DNA of 51,068 nt from Dialister sp. UBA7295 (GTDB lineage: Bacteria > Bacillota > Negativicutes > Veillonellales > Dialisteraceae): NCBI GenBank assembly GCA_002471975.1, contig DKQZ01000073.1, positions 36,803 to 87,870 of the forward strand, given 5' to 3'. The number at the start of each line of letters is the position of its first letter. Positions within the stretch are counted from its first letter, which is position 1. The position numbers and the translations under genes were made by a program. Below, in pieces: positions 1 through 7,127 of the stretch. The notes under the pieces were generated by a model. It ran no database searches and was not told where the DNA came from. It saw nothing but the letters and a program-made list of their open reading frames with translations.

Positions 1-134
1 AGTTTTTAAATAATGATTTTTATTTTTGTACACCCCATTTTTATTCCCCAAAGCGGAACTTTCATGGCTTTGATTACGAAATCTTGAAATCGTGGTAAAA
101 TGAAGAAAATAAATGGTATGTAGAGGAGGTTTCT

Positions 135-749
135 ATGAAAAAAATCATCACTTTCTTACTGGCCCTTCTCATGGTCCTTTCCCTTGGAACCATGGCTGAA
201 GCGGCGGATTCGTCCATGAATCGCAAACTGGGCTATTTCGACAATACCCGCACCGTTCTTCTGCTTCCCGCCCGGTACACGGGGAGCGAGTATGCCGCCT
301 CCATCCTGAATAAGGAAATGAAGAATATTTTCAAATATCCTTATTATCGTACCCTTGATACGTCCGATTATGCCGGCATGGCTGTCTCACCGGCTTCTCT
401 CCCGGATATAGCTGAAAAAACGGGAGCCGATATCGTTGTCCTTCCGACCCTTCAGTGGCAGCAGTGGGTTTTCCACCGTTACCTTTTTGACGATGGAGAT
501 GCCATCGTGGAAACGAGGGCCATTGTAGACATTTATTCCTATAAAAAAACCGATGGCACCGTCCGTCAGGATCGGGGAACCTATTTCGATACGGAAGACG
601 AAGGCTTTGTCAGGACCGTTTACATCATGGATGACCTGATGAAGAAAGTTTATAAAACCTTCCCGTACCGCCGGGTGCCGACGGACGTGTCCAGATCCCT
701 TACGGGTGAAACTGCTGACAATACGCCCAAAGCAGTCATGAAGAATTGA
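135..749 (+). CDS. Exported protein of unknown function
   Basis: A 204-residue protein with a clear Sec signal peptide (MKK start, hydrophobic stretch to about residue 20, AEA-type cleavage near residue 23). No lipobox cysteine is seen, so the product is probably periplasmic. After the signal, a stretch rich in V and L (VLLLPARYTG, about residues 41-50) and a second one (GADIVVLPTL, about 97-106) suggest an alpha/beta fold, loosely like CsgG/lipoprotein-type periplasmic domains; this is only an impression. A strong ribosome site (GAGGAGG) lies 7 bases before the ATG. The next gene, an exported TPR protein, starts 7 bases after its stop, so the two are probably cotranscribed and may work together in the envelope. 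I do not recognise a family. Confidence 0.8.
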   Translation: MKKIITFLLALLMVLSLGTMAEAADSSMNRKLGYFDNTRTVLLLPARYTGSEYAASILNKEMKNIFKYPYYRTLDTSDYAGMAVSPASLPDIAEKTGADIVVLPTLQWQQWVFHRYLFDDGDAIVETRAIVDIYSYKKTDGTVRQDRGTYFDTEDEGFVRTVYIMDDLMKKVYKTFPYRRVPTDVSRSLTGETADNTPKAVMKN

Positions 750-756
750 GGAACTT

Positions 757-1905
757 ATGAACAGGATAAAAGAAGCGGCAGCTCTTTTGTGCATGACCCT
801 GGCTTTCTCCCTGCCTTTCGGGGCAGATGGGGCAGAAGGACCTGCACCGGCAGGCTCTCATGAGTCCTCTCAGGGAGAAAACTGGGTGACCACACTGGAA
901 GGGGCTGTGGCATCAGGCCGTTATAAAAAAGCCCTTCAGATTGCCACGGACCTGGTGGAACTCTATCCGGAGAAACCTTCCATCTACATGGACCGGAGCA
1001 ATATATACGGTCTTTTGAAGAAATATGACTTGTCCCTCGCCGATGCCACGCGGGCCATCGAGCTCGCTCCGGCAGATCCGTCCCTCTATGTGAACCGGGC
1101 CCTGATTTATTTCCATATCGGGAAATATGATTTGTCCGATGCCGATTTCAATCAGGCTCTCTCCATGAATCCCCGTTTTGCCGGCGAGCGTGCCGTCATT
1201 TATACAGGACTTTCCTACAACGCTTCCAATCGGGGAAACTATGATGAGGCCATCGGTTATGCCCGCCTGGCCCGGGGCCAGAATCCCTTTGATCTGGAGA
1301 CCTGCAAGGCAGAAGCCCATGTCTATGAACGGCAGGGGAAAAAAGCGGAAGCGCAAAAAGTGGTTTCCAAAGGCATGGCCTATATCGCAGCCCGGCAGGG
1401 GAATTTCCTCACCGCCGGCATCTGCGCCCAGCAGGCAGGGGAAATGGAAGAAGCCCTGGATTTCCTGAACCGCGCGGAAAAGCAGGACAAAGAGAATCCG
1501 GAAATTTACTCGGCCCGGGGTCTCGTCTATGCTGTTACAGGAGAACCGGAAAAAGGCATAGAAGACCTCACAAAGGCTCTTAAGAAACGGGAACAGAGCA
1601 TGGACTATAACAACCGGGGTGAATGCTTCCGGGATCTGAAACAGTATGACAAGGCAAAAGCGGACTATGACAAGTCTGTCGCCCTGGCAAAGACAAAGGC
1701 CGATTTCCACGCCGTTTATGACAGTATCGGCCAGATGTATATGAATATGGGAAATTATAAAGAGGCAGAAAAATATTTCACAAAATCCCTGGAACAGGAA
1801 GAATATAAGGAAGGTTACGAATTCCGGGCCCGGGTGAGAAGGGTCATGGGAAAAGAAGCGGCGGCAAAGAGAGACGAAGAAAAGGCGGAGAAATTTAAAG
1901 AATGA
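757..1905 (+). CDS. Secreted TPR-repeat protein
   Basis: 382 residues with an N-terminal signal peptide (hydrophobic to about residue 22, likely cleaved after GADGA). The rest is built of 34-residue tetratricopeptide repeats: units such as PSIYMDRSNIYGLLKKYDLS, PSLYVNRALIYFHIGKYDLS and YNNRGECFRDLKQYDKAKAD show the W/Y-G-Y-A-P pattern. Around eight repeats are visible, two of them degenerate near the middle. TPR superhelices are protein-binding scaffolds, so a role in an envelope complex is likely; the partner is unknown. It directly follows the exported gene at 135-749. The C-terminus is Lys/Glu rich. The stop codon runs straight into a decayed GCCGTTA-type heptamer array. Confidence 0.88.
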   Translation: MNRIKEAAALLCMTLAFSLPFGADGAEGPAPAGSHESSQGENWVTTLEGAVASGRYKKALQIATDLVELYPEKPSIYMDRSNIYGLLKKYDLSLADATRAIELAPADPSLYVNRALIYFHIGKYDLSDADFNQALSMNPRFAGERAVIYTGLSYNASNRGNYDEAIGYARLARGQNPFDLETCKAEAHVYERQGKKAEAQKVVSKGMAYIAARQGNFLTAGICAQQAGEMEEALDFLNRAEKQDKENPEIYSARGLVYAVTGEPEKGIEDLTKALKKREQSMDYNNRGECFRDLKQYDKAKADYDKSVALAKTKADFHAVYDSIGQMYMNMGNYKEAEKYFTKSLEQEEYKEGYEFRARVRRVMGKEAAAKRDEEKAEKFKE

Positions 1906-1933
1906 GCCGTCAGCTTTTGACCGTTAGCAGATA
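1906..1933. repeat. Decayed heptamer array, left orientation
   Basis: Starts at the base after the TPR gene's stop: units GCCGTCA, GCTTTTG, ACCGTTA, GCAGATA. It is the reverse complement of the GGCTAAC family found at 2065-2106 on the other side of the terminator hairpin. Confidence 0.6.
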
Positions 1934-1970
1934 CGCACGAAGCTTCCGGGGCAAATGATTTTTCCAGAAT

Positions 1971-2011
1971 AAAAGAGTCGCAAATCAGGAAACTGATTTA
2001 CGACTCTTTTT
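1971..2011 (+). terminator. Intrinsic terminator (probably bidirectional)
   Basis: An 18-bp stem with one mismatch (AAAAGAGTCG arm), GAAA loop, then a T run. It ends the TPR operon. Because both flanks are A/T runs it could also serve the converging serine operon. Confidence 0.85.
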
Positions 2012-2064
2012 GATTTAAGGAAAATATGGAATTGCCATCCTGCCGTCGCTCAATGACGATTTAT

Positions 2065-2106
2065 GGCTGATGGCTAACGGCTAGCGGCTAGCGGCTAGCG
2101 GCTAAC
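2065..2106. repeat. Heptamer array, GGCTAAC/GGCTAGC family (6 units)
   Basis: Six contiguous 7-bp units: GGCTGAT, GGCTAAC, three of GGCTAGC, GGCTAAC. It ends six bases before the stop codon of the histidine phosphatase gene on the minus strand. Right-hand partner of the array at 1906 across the terminator. Confidence 0.9.
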
Positions 2107-2111
2107 TGCCC

Positions 2112-2750
2112 TCACAGCCCCTTCTGTTCAATCCCGCTGACGAGATAGCCCAGGTGGGCCGTATTGTTGAGGCTTACGATACGCCAGATGCCTTTATCGC
2201 ATTCCAGCACATTGATACAGCAGTTATCCTGCTTGATCTGCCAGAAATGACTCATATCGAGACCCAGAAGGTCACAGATAATGGCTTTGTTCACGGCATC
2301 ATGGGCTGCTATAAGGACTGTTTCTCCGTCATATTTTTCCGTATATTCATCAAAAGCCTGGCGGCACCGTTTCCGCACGTCCTCCAGATTTTCCCCCTCC
2401 GGCATCTGGACCTGTTCGGGATGGGTATGCCAGAGATGGAATTCCGTGGGGTAGAGCGCTTCGATTTCATCGGCATGGATGCCTTCCCATTTCCCATGGG
2501 AAATTTCCGTGATTCTCGGGTCTTTCTGCACGGTAAGTCCATGATAATCGGCTGCCATGCGGCAGGTTTCATAGGAACGGGAGAGAGGGGAGGAAATGGC
2601 CCGGTCGATGGGCACGTCCTTCAGCGCCAGGGCTGCCTTTTTTCCCTGTTCCAGGCCCCGGGGAGAAAGAGGGGTGTCTTCCTGGCCCTGATAGCGGCCT
2701 TCAATATTCCAGGTGGTTTCTCCGTGACGGAGAAGGATAATGCGTATCAT
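2112..2750 (-). CDS. Histidine phosphatase, probable phosphoserine phosphatase
   Basis: A 212-residue member of the histidine phosphatase (dPGM-like) superfamily. The RHGETTWN motif (residues 8-15) carries the phospho-accepting His9. The second catalytic His is in the AAHDAVN segment (near residue 149) and the acid in EISHGKWEG (about 87-95). Family members include cofactor-dependent phosphoglycerate mutases, alpha-ribazole phosphatase and the metal-independent phosphoserine phosphatase known from Hydrogenobacter. It is the third gene after serC and serA, with its ATG 9 bases from the serA stop and a good AAGGAG site. That context points to the last step of serine synthesis, replacing SerB; this is inference, and a CobC- or GpmB-type role remains possible. 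Confidence 0.85.
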   Translation of the reverse strand: MIRIILLRHGETTWNIEGRYQGQEDTPLSPRGLEQGKKAALALKDVPIDRAISSPLSRSYETCRMAADYHGLTVQKDPRITEISHGKWEGIHADEIEALYPTEFHLWHTHPEQVQMPEGENLEDVRKRCRQAFDEYTEKYDGETVLIAAHDAVNKAIICDLLGLDMSHFWQIKQDNCCINVLECDKGIWRIVSLNNTAHLGYLVSGIEQKGL

Positions 2751-2759
2751 AGGGACTCC

Positions 2760-4349
2760 TTAATGTTCGCAGTGAATAATCTTCACATCATGGATGCCTT
2801 CGATATTCATGAGGGCAGGAATGATAGCGGAAGGAATATCTTTATCTACGGCTACGACCATGACGTTGGTACCTTCTTCAGGAGATGCGCCGACCTGCAT
2901 GCCGTTGATATTGATCTGTGCTTTGCCCAGAACGGATGCGACCTGGCCGATCATGCCCGGTTTATCTTCATGGGGAGCAATGATGATGCAGCCTTTCGGT
3001 TCGATATCCACGCGGAAATGGTCGATGGAAACGATCTTTGGTTCCTTGCGGTCAAAGAGGGTTCCTGTAATGCGGTGGGTTCCTTTGTCCGTGTCGATGG
3101 TAAGGGAAATGGTATTGGTGAAATAATGGCCTTTCTTGGCCTTCACTTCACGGACGTCCATATGGCGTTCTTCCGCAATGCCCCGGGCATTGACGAAGTT
3201 GACCGTCTGCTGGAGAATCGGGGTGAGGAGGCCTTTCAGGACTGCCGTAGTCAAAGGAGCCGTTTCCGTTTCGGCCAGTTCTCCCGTGTACTCTACATTG
3301 ACTGTGGAAATACGGCCGCCGGCCAGATCGATGCCGATATTGCCCATCCTTTCACAGAGGTCAAAGTAAGGAGCAATGACATGAAGGGTGGCTTTCGTGA
3401 TCGGGGAAGCGTTGACTGCAGTAGCAACAGGTTCTCCATGGAGAGCCTGGGCCACTCCGATAGCTACATCCGTAGCTACACCGGCCTGGGCTTCTTTTGT
3501 GGATGCGCCAAGATGAGGAGTGAGGGCTACATTGGTCATGCCGAGGAAGGGGTTGTCTTCCGGCTTCAGTGGTTCATTGGCCCATACGTCGATGCCGGCT
3601 CCGGCTACTTTTCCGCTCTTCAGGGCATCGGCCAGGGCATAAATATCCATGACGGCTCCGCGGGATGCATTGACAATCCGTACGCCGTCTTTCATCTTTG
3701 CGATTTCTTTGGCACCGATCATGCCGCGGGTTTCATCGGTGAGAGGGGTATGAAGGGTGATGTAATCGGATTCTTTAAGGAGCGTATCCAGGTCTACCAG
3801 TTCGACACCCAGCTGTTTGCCTCTTTCCAGGGAAATATAGGGGTCGTAGCCGATGGTTTTCATATTGAATGCCTGGAGGCGTTTGGCCACATTGGAACCT
3901 ACACGGCCTACGCCGATGATGCCTACGGTCTTGTTCAGAAGCTGGATTCCGGTGAAGGACTTTCTGTCCCAGCGGCCTTCCATGATGGACTGATGGGCCT
4001 GGGGAATATGTCGGGTCATGGAAAGCATGAGGGCAATGGTGTGTTCGCAGGCGGCAATGGTATTGGATTCCGGCGTATTGACTACGGTGATCCCTTTCTT
4101 GGTGGCTTCCGGAATATCGATTCCATCGATACCTACACCGGCACGGCCGATGACTTTCAGGTTACGAGCGGCATCGATGACTTTTTTAGTGATTTTCGTC
4201 TGGCTTCTGGTGATGATGGCATCATAGTCCGTAATGGCTTCGCACAGTTCATCTTCCTTCATGTTCGGACGGACATCGACGATAAATTCCTTTTCCAGGA
4301 TTTCTTTTGCTTCTTTGGCTACGTCGGCAGTAATGAAAATTCTAAACAT
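2760..4349 (-). CDS. serA: D-3-phosphoglycerate dehydrogenase
   Basis: 529 residues, the long SerA form. It oxidises 3-phosphoglycerate to 3-phosphohydroxypyruvate with NAD, the first committed step of serine synthesis. The order is the substrate-binding half (RSQTKITKKVIDAA), the nucleotide-binding domain with GIIGVGRVGSNVAKRL (about 143-158), the catalytic Arg in NASRGAVMD and the catalytic His in LTPHLGAST (about 285), then the intervening ASB domain. A C-terminal ACT domain (about 455-529, HEDKPGMIGQVASVLGKAQI) is the usual serine-feedback module. The start has a strong AGGAGG site 5 bases upstream. It lies 32 bases after serC in an operon governed by a serine-type T-box. Confidence 0.97.
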   Translation of the reverse strand: MFRIFITADVAKEAKEILEKEFIVDVRPNMKEDELCEAITDYDAIITRSQTKITKKVIDAARNLKVIGRAGVGIDGIDIPEATKKGITVVNTPESNTIAACEHTIALMLSMTRHIPQAHQSIMEGRWDRKSFTGIQLLNKTVGIIGVGRVGSNVAKRLQAFNMKTIGYDPYISLERGKQLGVELVDLDTLLKESDYITLHTPLTDETRGMIGAKEIAKMKDGVRIVNASRGAVMDIYALADALKSGKVAGAGIDVWANEPLKPEDNPFLGMTNVALTPHLGASTKEAQAGVATDVAIGVAQALHGEPVATAVNASPITKATLHVIAPYFDLCERMGNIGIDLAGGRISTVNVEYTGELAETETAPLTTAVLKGLLTPILQQTVNFVNARGIAEERHMDVREVKAKKGHYFTNTISLTIDTDKGTHRITGTLFDRKEPKIVSIDHFRVDIEPKGCIIIAPHEDKPGMIGQVASVLGKAQININGMQVGASPEEGTNVMVVAVDKDIPSAIIPALMNIEGIHDVKIIHCEH

Positions 4350-4381
4350 ATTTTCCTCCTACTATATAATATAGAAATATA

Positions 4382-5452
4382 TTAACCGTTGACTCTTTCG
4401 TATTCTTTCATGAACTCAGCCAGCGCTTCGGCTGCTTCCGGGGTGACCGCATTGTACAGGGATACCCGGAGACCGCCTACCAGGCGGTGACCCTTGACTC
4501 CGATGAAATCATTTTCCTTTGCCTTTGCCACGAAATCTTTTTCCATATCAGCACTCTCCAGGTTGAAAGTGACATTCATGCGGCTCCGGGATTCTTTCTC
4601 CGCATGGCCCCTGTAGAATCCGTCGCTTCCATCGATCACGTCATAAATGAGCTTTGCTTTCACTTTATTTCTTTCTTCAATGGCTGTAAGGCCGCCCATG
4701 TTCTTGATCCAGTGAAGCATGCGGTTCAGGGAATAGATGCAGAATACCGGCGGCGTGTTGTAGGTGGAATCCTTTTTCACGAAGGTATTGTACTGCAGGA
4801 ATTCCGGGATGTCCGTGCGCGCTTTGGCAAGGAGATCTTTCTTGATGATGGCCAAAGCCACACCGGCAGCGCCAAGGTTCTTCTGGATACCTGCCCAGAT
4901 CATATCGAATTTGTTGAAGTCGATTTTCCGGGAAAGGATATCGGAAGACATATCCGCAATGAGAGGAACCTTCACGTCCGGGAATTTCCAGTATTCCGTG
5001 CCGTAAATGGTATTGTTGGCGCAGATGTAAAGATAGTCCGTATCCGGTTTGATTTCATAGGTATCGGGGATGTAGGAATAGTTTTTATCTTCCGCGGAGT
5101 TTGCATTATAGACTTCACCGAAGAAAGCGGCGGAATTTCTTGCCTTGTGGGCCCATACGCCGGTATCTGCATAAGCGGCCCGGGTATGAAGAAAATTGTA
5201 GCCCGTCATGAGGAACTGCATGGTGCCGCCGCCCTGTATGAATACGATTTCATAATCATCGGAAAGATTCATCAGCTGGCGAAGCAGCCCTTTTGTTTCA
5301 TCCAGCATATCCTGGAATTCTTTGGAACGATGGGAAATTTCCGTAATGCCCATGCCCGTATTTTTAAAATTGGTGAGATCTTCTTTCATTCCCTCCAGGA
5401 CTTCCAGCGGCATTGGCGAAGGTCCTGCATTAAAATTGAATACCCGTTTCAT
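4382..5452 (-). CDS. serC: Phosphoserine aminotransferase
   Basis: 356 residues from the ATG at 5452, chosen because CAGGAGGG lies just upstream and the protein then begins MKRVFNFNAGPSPMPLEVLE, the usual SerC N-terminus; the longer open frame runs into the T-box terminator. A PLP-dependent class V aminotransferase that converts 3-phosphohydroxypyruvate and glutamate to phosphoserine and 2-oxoglutarate. The IQGGGTMQF segment binds the cofactor phosphate and the PLP lysine is in WAGIQKNLG. HRLVGGLRVSLYNAV near the C-terminus is the conserved phosphate-binding end. First gene of the serC-serA-phosphatase operon and the immediate target of the T-box. Confidence 0.97.
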   Translation of the reverse strand: MKRVFNFNAGPSPMPLEVLEGMKEDLTNFKNTGMGITEISHRSKEFQDMLDETKGLLRQLMNLSDDYEIVFIQGGGTMQFLMTGYNFLHTRAAYADTGVWAHKARNSAAFFGEVYNANSAEDKNYSYIPDTYEIKPDTDYLYICANNTIYGTEYWKFPDVKVPLIADMSSDILSRKIDFNKFDMIWAGIQKNLGAAGVALAIIKKDLLAKARTDIPEFLQYNTFVKKDSTYNTPPVFCIYSLNRMLHWIKNMGGLTAIEERNKVKAKLIYDVIDGSDGFYRGHAEKESRSRMNVTFNLESADMEKDFVAKAKENDFIGVKGHRLVGGLRVSLYNAVTPEAAEALAEFMKEYERVNG

Positions 5453-5758
5453 TTTTCCCTCCTGAAACAACAAAAAGAGAAGCGTCCCATGGGACGAGCT
5501 TCTCTTTCTCGTGGTGCCACCCAATTTAGCCGGGGGAGTATCTATAAAAAAAGCCCTTCATCCTGTAAGGGACGAGAGCACCCGCGATACCACCCAAATT
5601 GCCTTCCGGCCGTCTTTGATCTGCTGTATCGGGCTTACCCGGAAGACTCATCGTCTTCAGCTCCGAAGTGGAAAGATAATCATGCTCCGGCAGCTCACAC
5701 CGGCCGCTGCCTCTCTGGACGAGAATCATTATCCCTTCTTCATCATCGTTCTTCATAT
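5453..5758 (-). promoter_or_regulatory. T-box leader (tRNA-Ser), two antiterminator modules
   Basis: About 300 nt between a consensus promoter and serC. Stem I carries the CCAGAGAGGCAG element and a specifier region reading CTTTCCACTT, where UCC (bases 5670-5672 on the plus strand) is a serine codon before the usual AC. The first T-box sequence, GGGTGGTATCGCG, is at 5582-5595 with CTCGTCCC and a terminator at 5546-5572. A second T-box, GGGTGGCACCACG, follows at 5510-5522 with its own CTCGTCCC and a terminator at 5469-5505. Only about 25 nt separate the first terminator from the second T-box, so there is one Stem I for two readout modules. Uncharged tRNA-Ser should open both and allow serC-serA expression. 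Confidence 0.93.
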
Positions 5759-5764
5759 GACTGG

Positions 5765-5793
5765 ATTATAGACCTTGAAGCGTTTACTGTCAA
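5765..5793 (-). promoter_or_regulatory. serC operon promoter
   Basis: Minus strand TTGACA (5793-5788), 17-bp spacer, TATAAT (5770-5765): a perfect sigma-A type promoter feeding the T-box leader. Confidence 0.9.
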
Positions 5794-5834
5794 GCCCTCA
5801 GGGAATACAAAAAGAAGGGGCTGCCCTCCGGTAC

Positions 5835-5863
5835 TGTACACTCCATGGGTAAAGGTGTATAAT
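5835..5863 (+). promoter_or_regulatory. Promoter of the lactate/malate dehydrogenase gene
   Basis: TGTACA, 17-bp spacer, TATAAT (5858-5863). It implies a leader of roughly 100 nt that contains a TTACGCA (5897-5903) / TGCGTAA (5936-5942) inverted repeat before the ribosome site. Confidence 0.6.
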
Positions 5864-5968
5864 ATTTTTACCGTTACCAGAAGAAACGGCATCACTTACG
5901 CATGCATCCGAATTGCAGGATAGAAGAATAGAAGCTGCGTAAAATGGGAAATTAAGGAGAGTAGTAAC

Positions 5969-6922
5969 ATGGCAATCAAGACAAGGAAAATCGGTATCAT
6001 CGGGGCCGGCAACGTAGGCTCCCATCTGGCACTTCAGTTTGCAGTCCAGGGACTGGCAGATGAAGTGGTTTTTTATGATACGAACAATGACAAGGCAGTG
6101 GGCGAATCTCTGGACCTCATGGATGCCAACAGCTATCAGCCCCATCATTTTGAAGCCTATGCAGGCACCGTGGATGATATGAAGGATGCGGACATCCTCA
6201 TCAACGCGTCCGGTAAACCGAGACTTCCGGGACAGACCCGCCTGGACATGATGGAAGGCGGCATCAAAACCAGTAAGGAATTCATTCCGCTGATTGCAAA
6301 ATCCGGCTTCGACGGCATTATCATTTCCATTTCCAACCCCTGCGATATCGTCGCTGAATACCTGCAGTATAAACTGGACTGGCCGAAAGAGAAAATCATC
6401 GGCTCCGGTACGGCTCTCGATTCCGCACGCCTCCAGTATCAGCTGGCCGATCAGCTTAAAGTTAACCGTCGCAGCCTGACCGCTTACCTTATGGGCGAAC
6501 ATGGTGATTCTTCCATGATCCCCTGGAGCCACGTAAAAGTAGCAGGCAAGCCGGTGGATGAACTGCTGGCTGAAAAACCGCAGCTTTACCATATGGATCC
6601 GAAAGATGTGATCCTGAAAAAAGTTCATGAAGAAGGCTACATCGAAAATACAACCAAAGGCTGCACCGAATTCGGCGTATCCTCTGCCACTGCAGAACTG
6701 GTCCGCGCCATTTATCACAATGAACACAAGATTCTGCCCTGCTCCGTATACCTCAATGGACCCTACGGCATCGAAGACTCCTTCGCCTCCGTTCCGGTCA
6801 AAGTCGGCAAAGACGGCGTAGAAGACATCATCGAACTTCACCTCACCGATGAAGAAAATGCAGAGCTGCAGCACTCCATCAAGGTCCTGAAAGAACACTT
6901 CGCAAAGGCCCTGACCATTTAA
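5969..6922 (+). CDS. L-lactate/malate family 2-hydroxyacid dehydrogenase
   Basis: 317 residues of the NAD-dependent LDH/MDH family. It shows the Rossmann motif GIIGAGNVGSH (8-18), an acidic NAD-specific residue in FYDTN (D37), the substrate loop KPRLPGQTR (83-91), ISISNPCDIV, the Arg in LDSARLQ and the catalytic GEHGDSS histidine. The residue aligned with the substrate-selecting Gln102 of lactate dehydrogenase appears to be Arg85, as in malate dehydrogenases, so malate/oxaloacetate is a real possibility and would suit a succinate or propionate pathway. Parts of it also resemble L-2-hydroxyisocaproate dehydrogenase (KSGFDGIIISISNP). Single-gene unit with its own promoter, AAGGAGAG ribosome site and terminator. 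The exact substrate cannot be fixed from sequence. Confidence 0.9.
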   Translation: MAIKTRKIGIIGAGNVGSHLALQFAVQGLADEVVFYDTNNDKAVGESLDLMDANSYQPHHFEAYAGTVDDMKDADILINASGKPRLPGQTRLDMMEGGIKTSKEFIPLIAKSGFDGIIISISNPCDIVAEYLQYKLDWPKEKIIGSGTALDSARLQYQLADQLKVNRRSLTAYLMGEHGDSSMIPWSHVKVAGKPVDELLAEKPQLYHMDPKDVILKKVHEEGYIENTTKGCTEFGVSSATAELVRAIYHNEHKILPCSVYLNGPYGIEDSFASVPVKVGKDGVEDIIELHLTDEENAELQHSIKVLKEHFAKALTI

Positions 6923-6933
6923 TGATTTGAAAT

Positions 6934-6963
6934 AAAAGCTGTCCCGTCACGGGACAGCTTTTT
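6934..6963 (+). terminator. Intrinsic terminator
   Basis: Perfect 13-bp stem (AAAAGCTGTCCCG) with a 3-nt loop and a T run, 11 bases after the dehydrogenase stop. Confidence 0.93.
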
Positions 6964-7025
6964 GCGTGCCATGATGCCTCTCCGGAAATCATATTTTCGA
7001 ATAACGAAGAACAAATCAGTATTAT

Positions 7026-7053
7026 GAGTCACAACCCACGAATCACGACCACC
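7026..7053. repeat. Short heptamer array, CACGAAT family
   Basis: About three to four units (CACAACC, CACGAAT, CACGACC) between the dehydrogenase terminator and prfC. Right-hand orientation relative to the hairpin at 6934. Confidence 0.65.
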
Positions 7054-7127
7054 CCAAAGTGTCTCTACCCATAATTCCCTGTATGTTGTATAATATAAAG
7101 GCTTATTATGTTTACATGAGGTGAATC

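Noticed and set aside
1..134. Gene or promoter at the left edge
   Set aside because: A/T-rich with TAAAAT near 107 but no well-spaced -35 box; too weak to call beyond the ribosome site of the first gene.
2154..4385. 743-codon plus-strand open frame over the serine operon
   Set aside because: It is the antisense shadow of serA and the phosphatase gene; no ribosome site and no family features, while the minus-strand genes are certain.
5526..5756. 76-codon minus-strand open frame upstream of serC
   Set aside because: It lies within the T-box leader and crosses a terminator hairpin.
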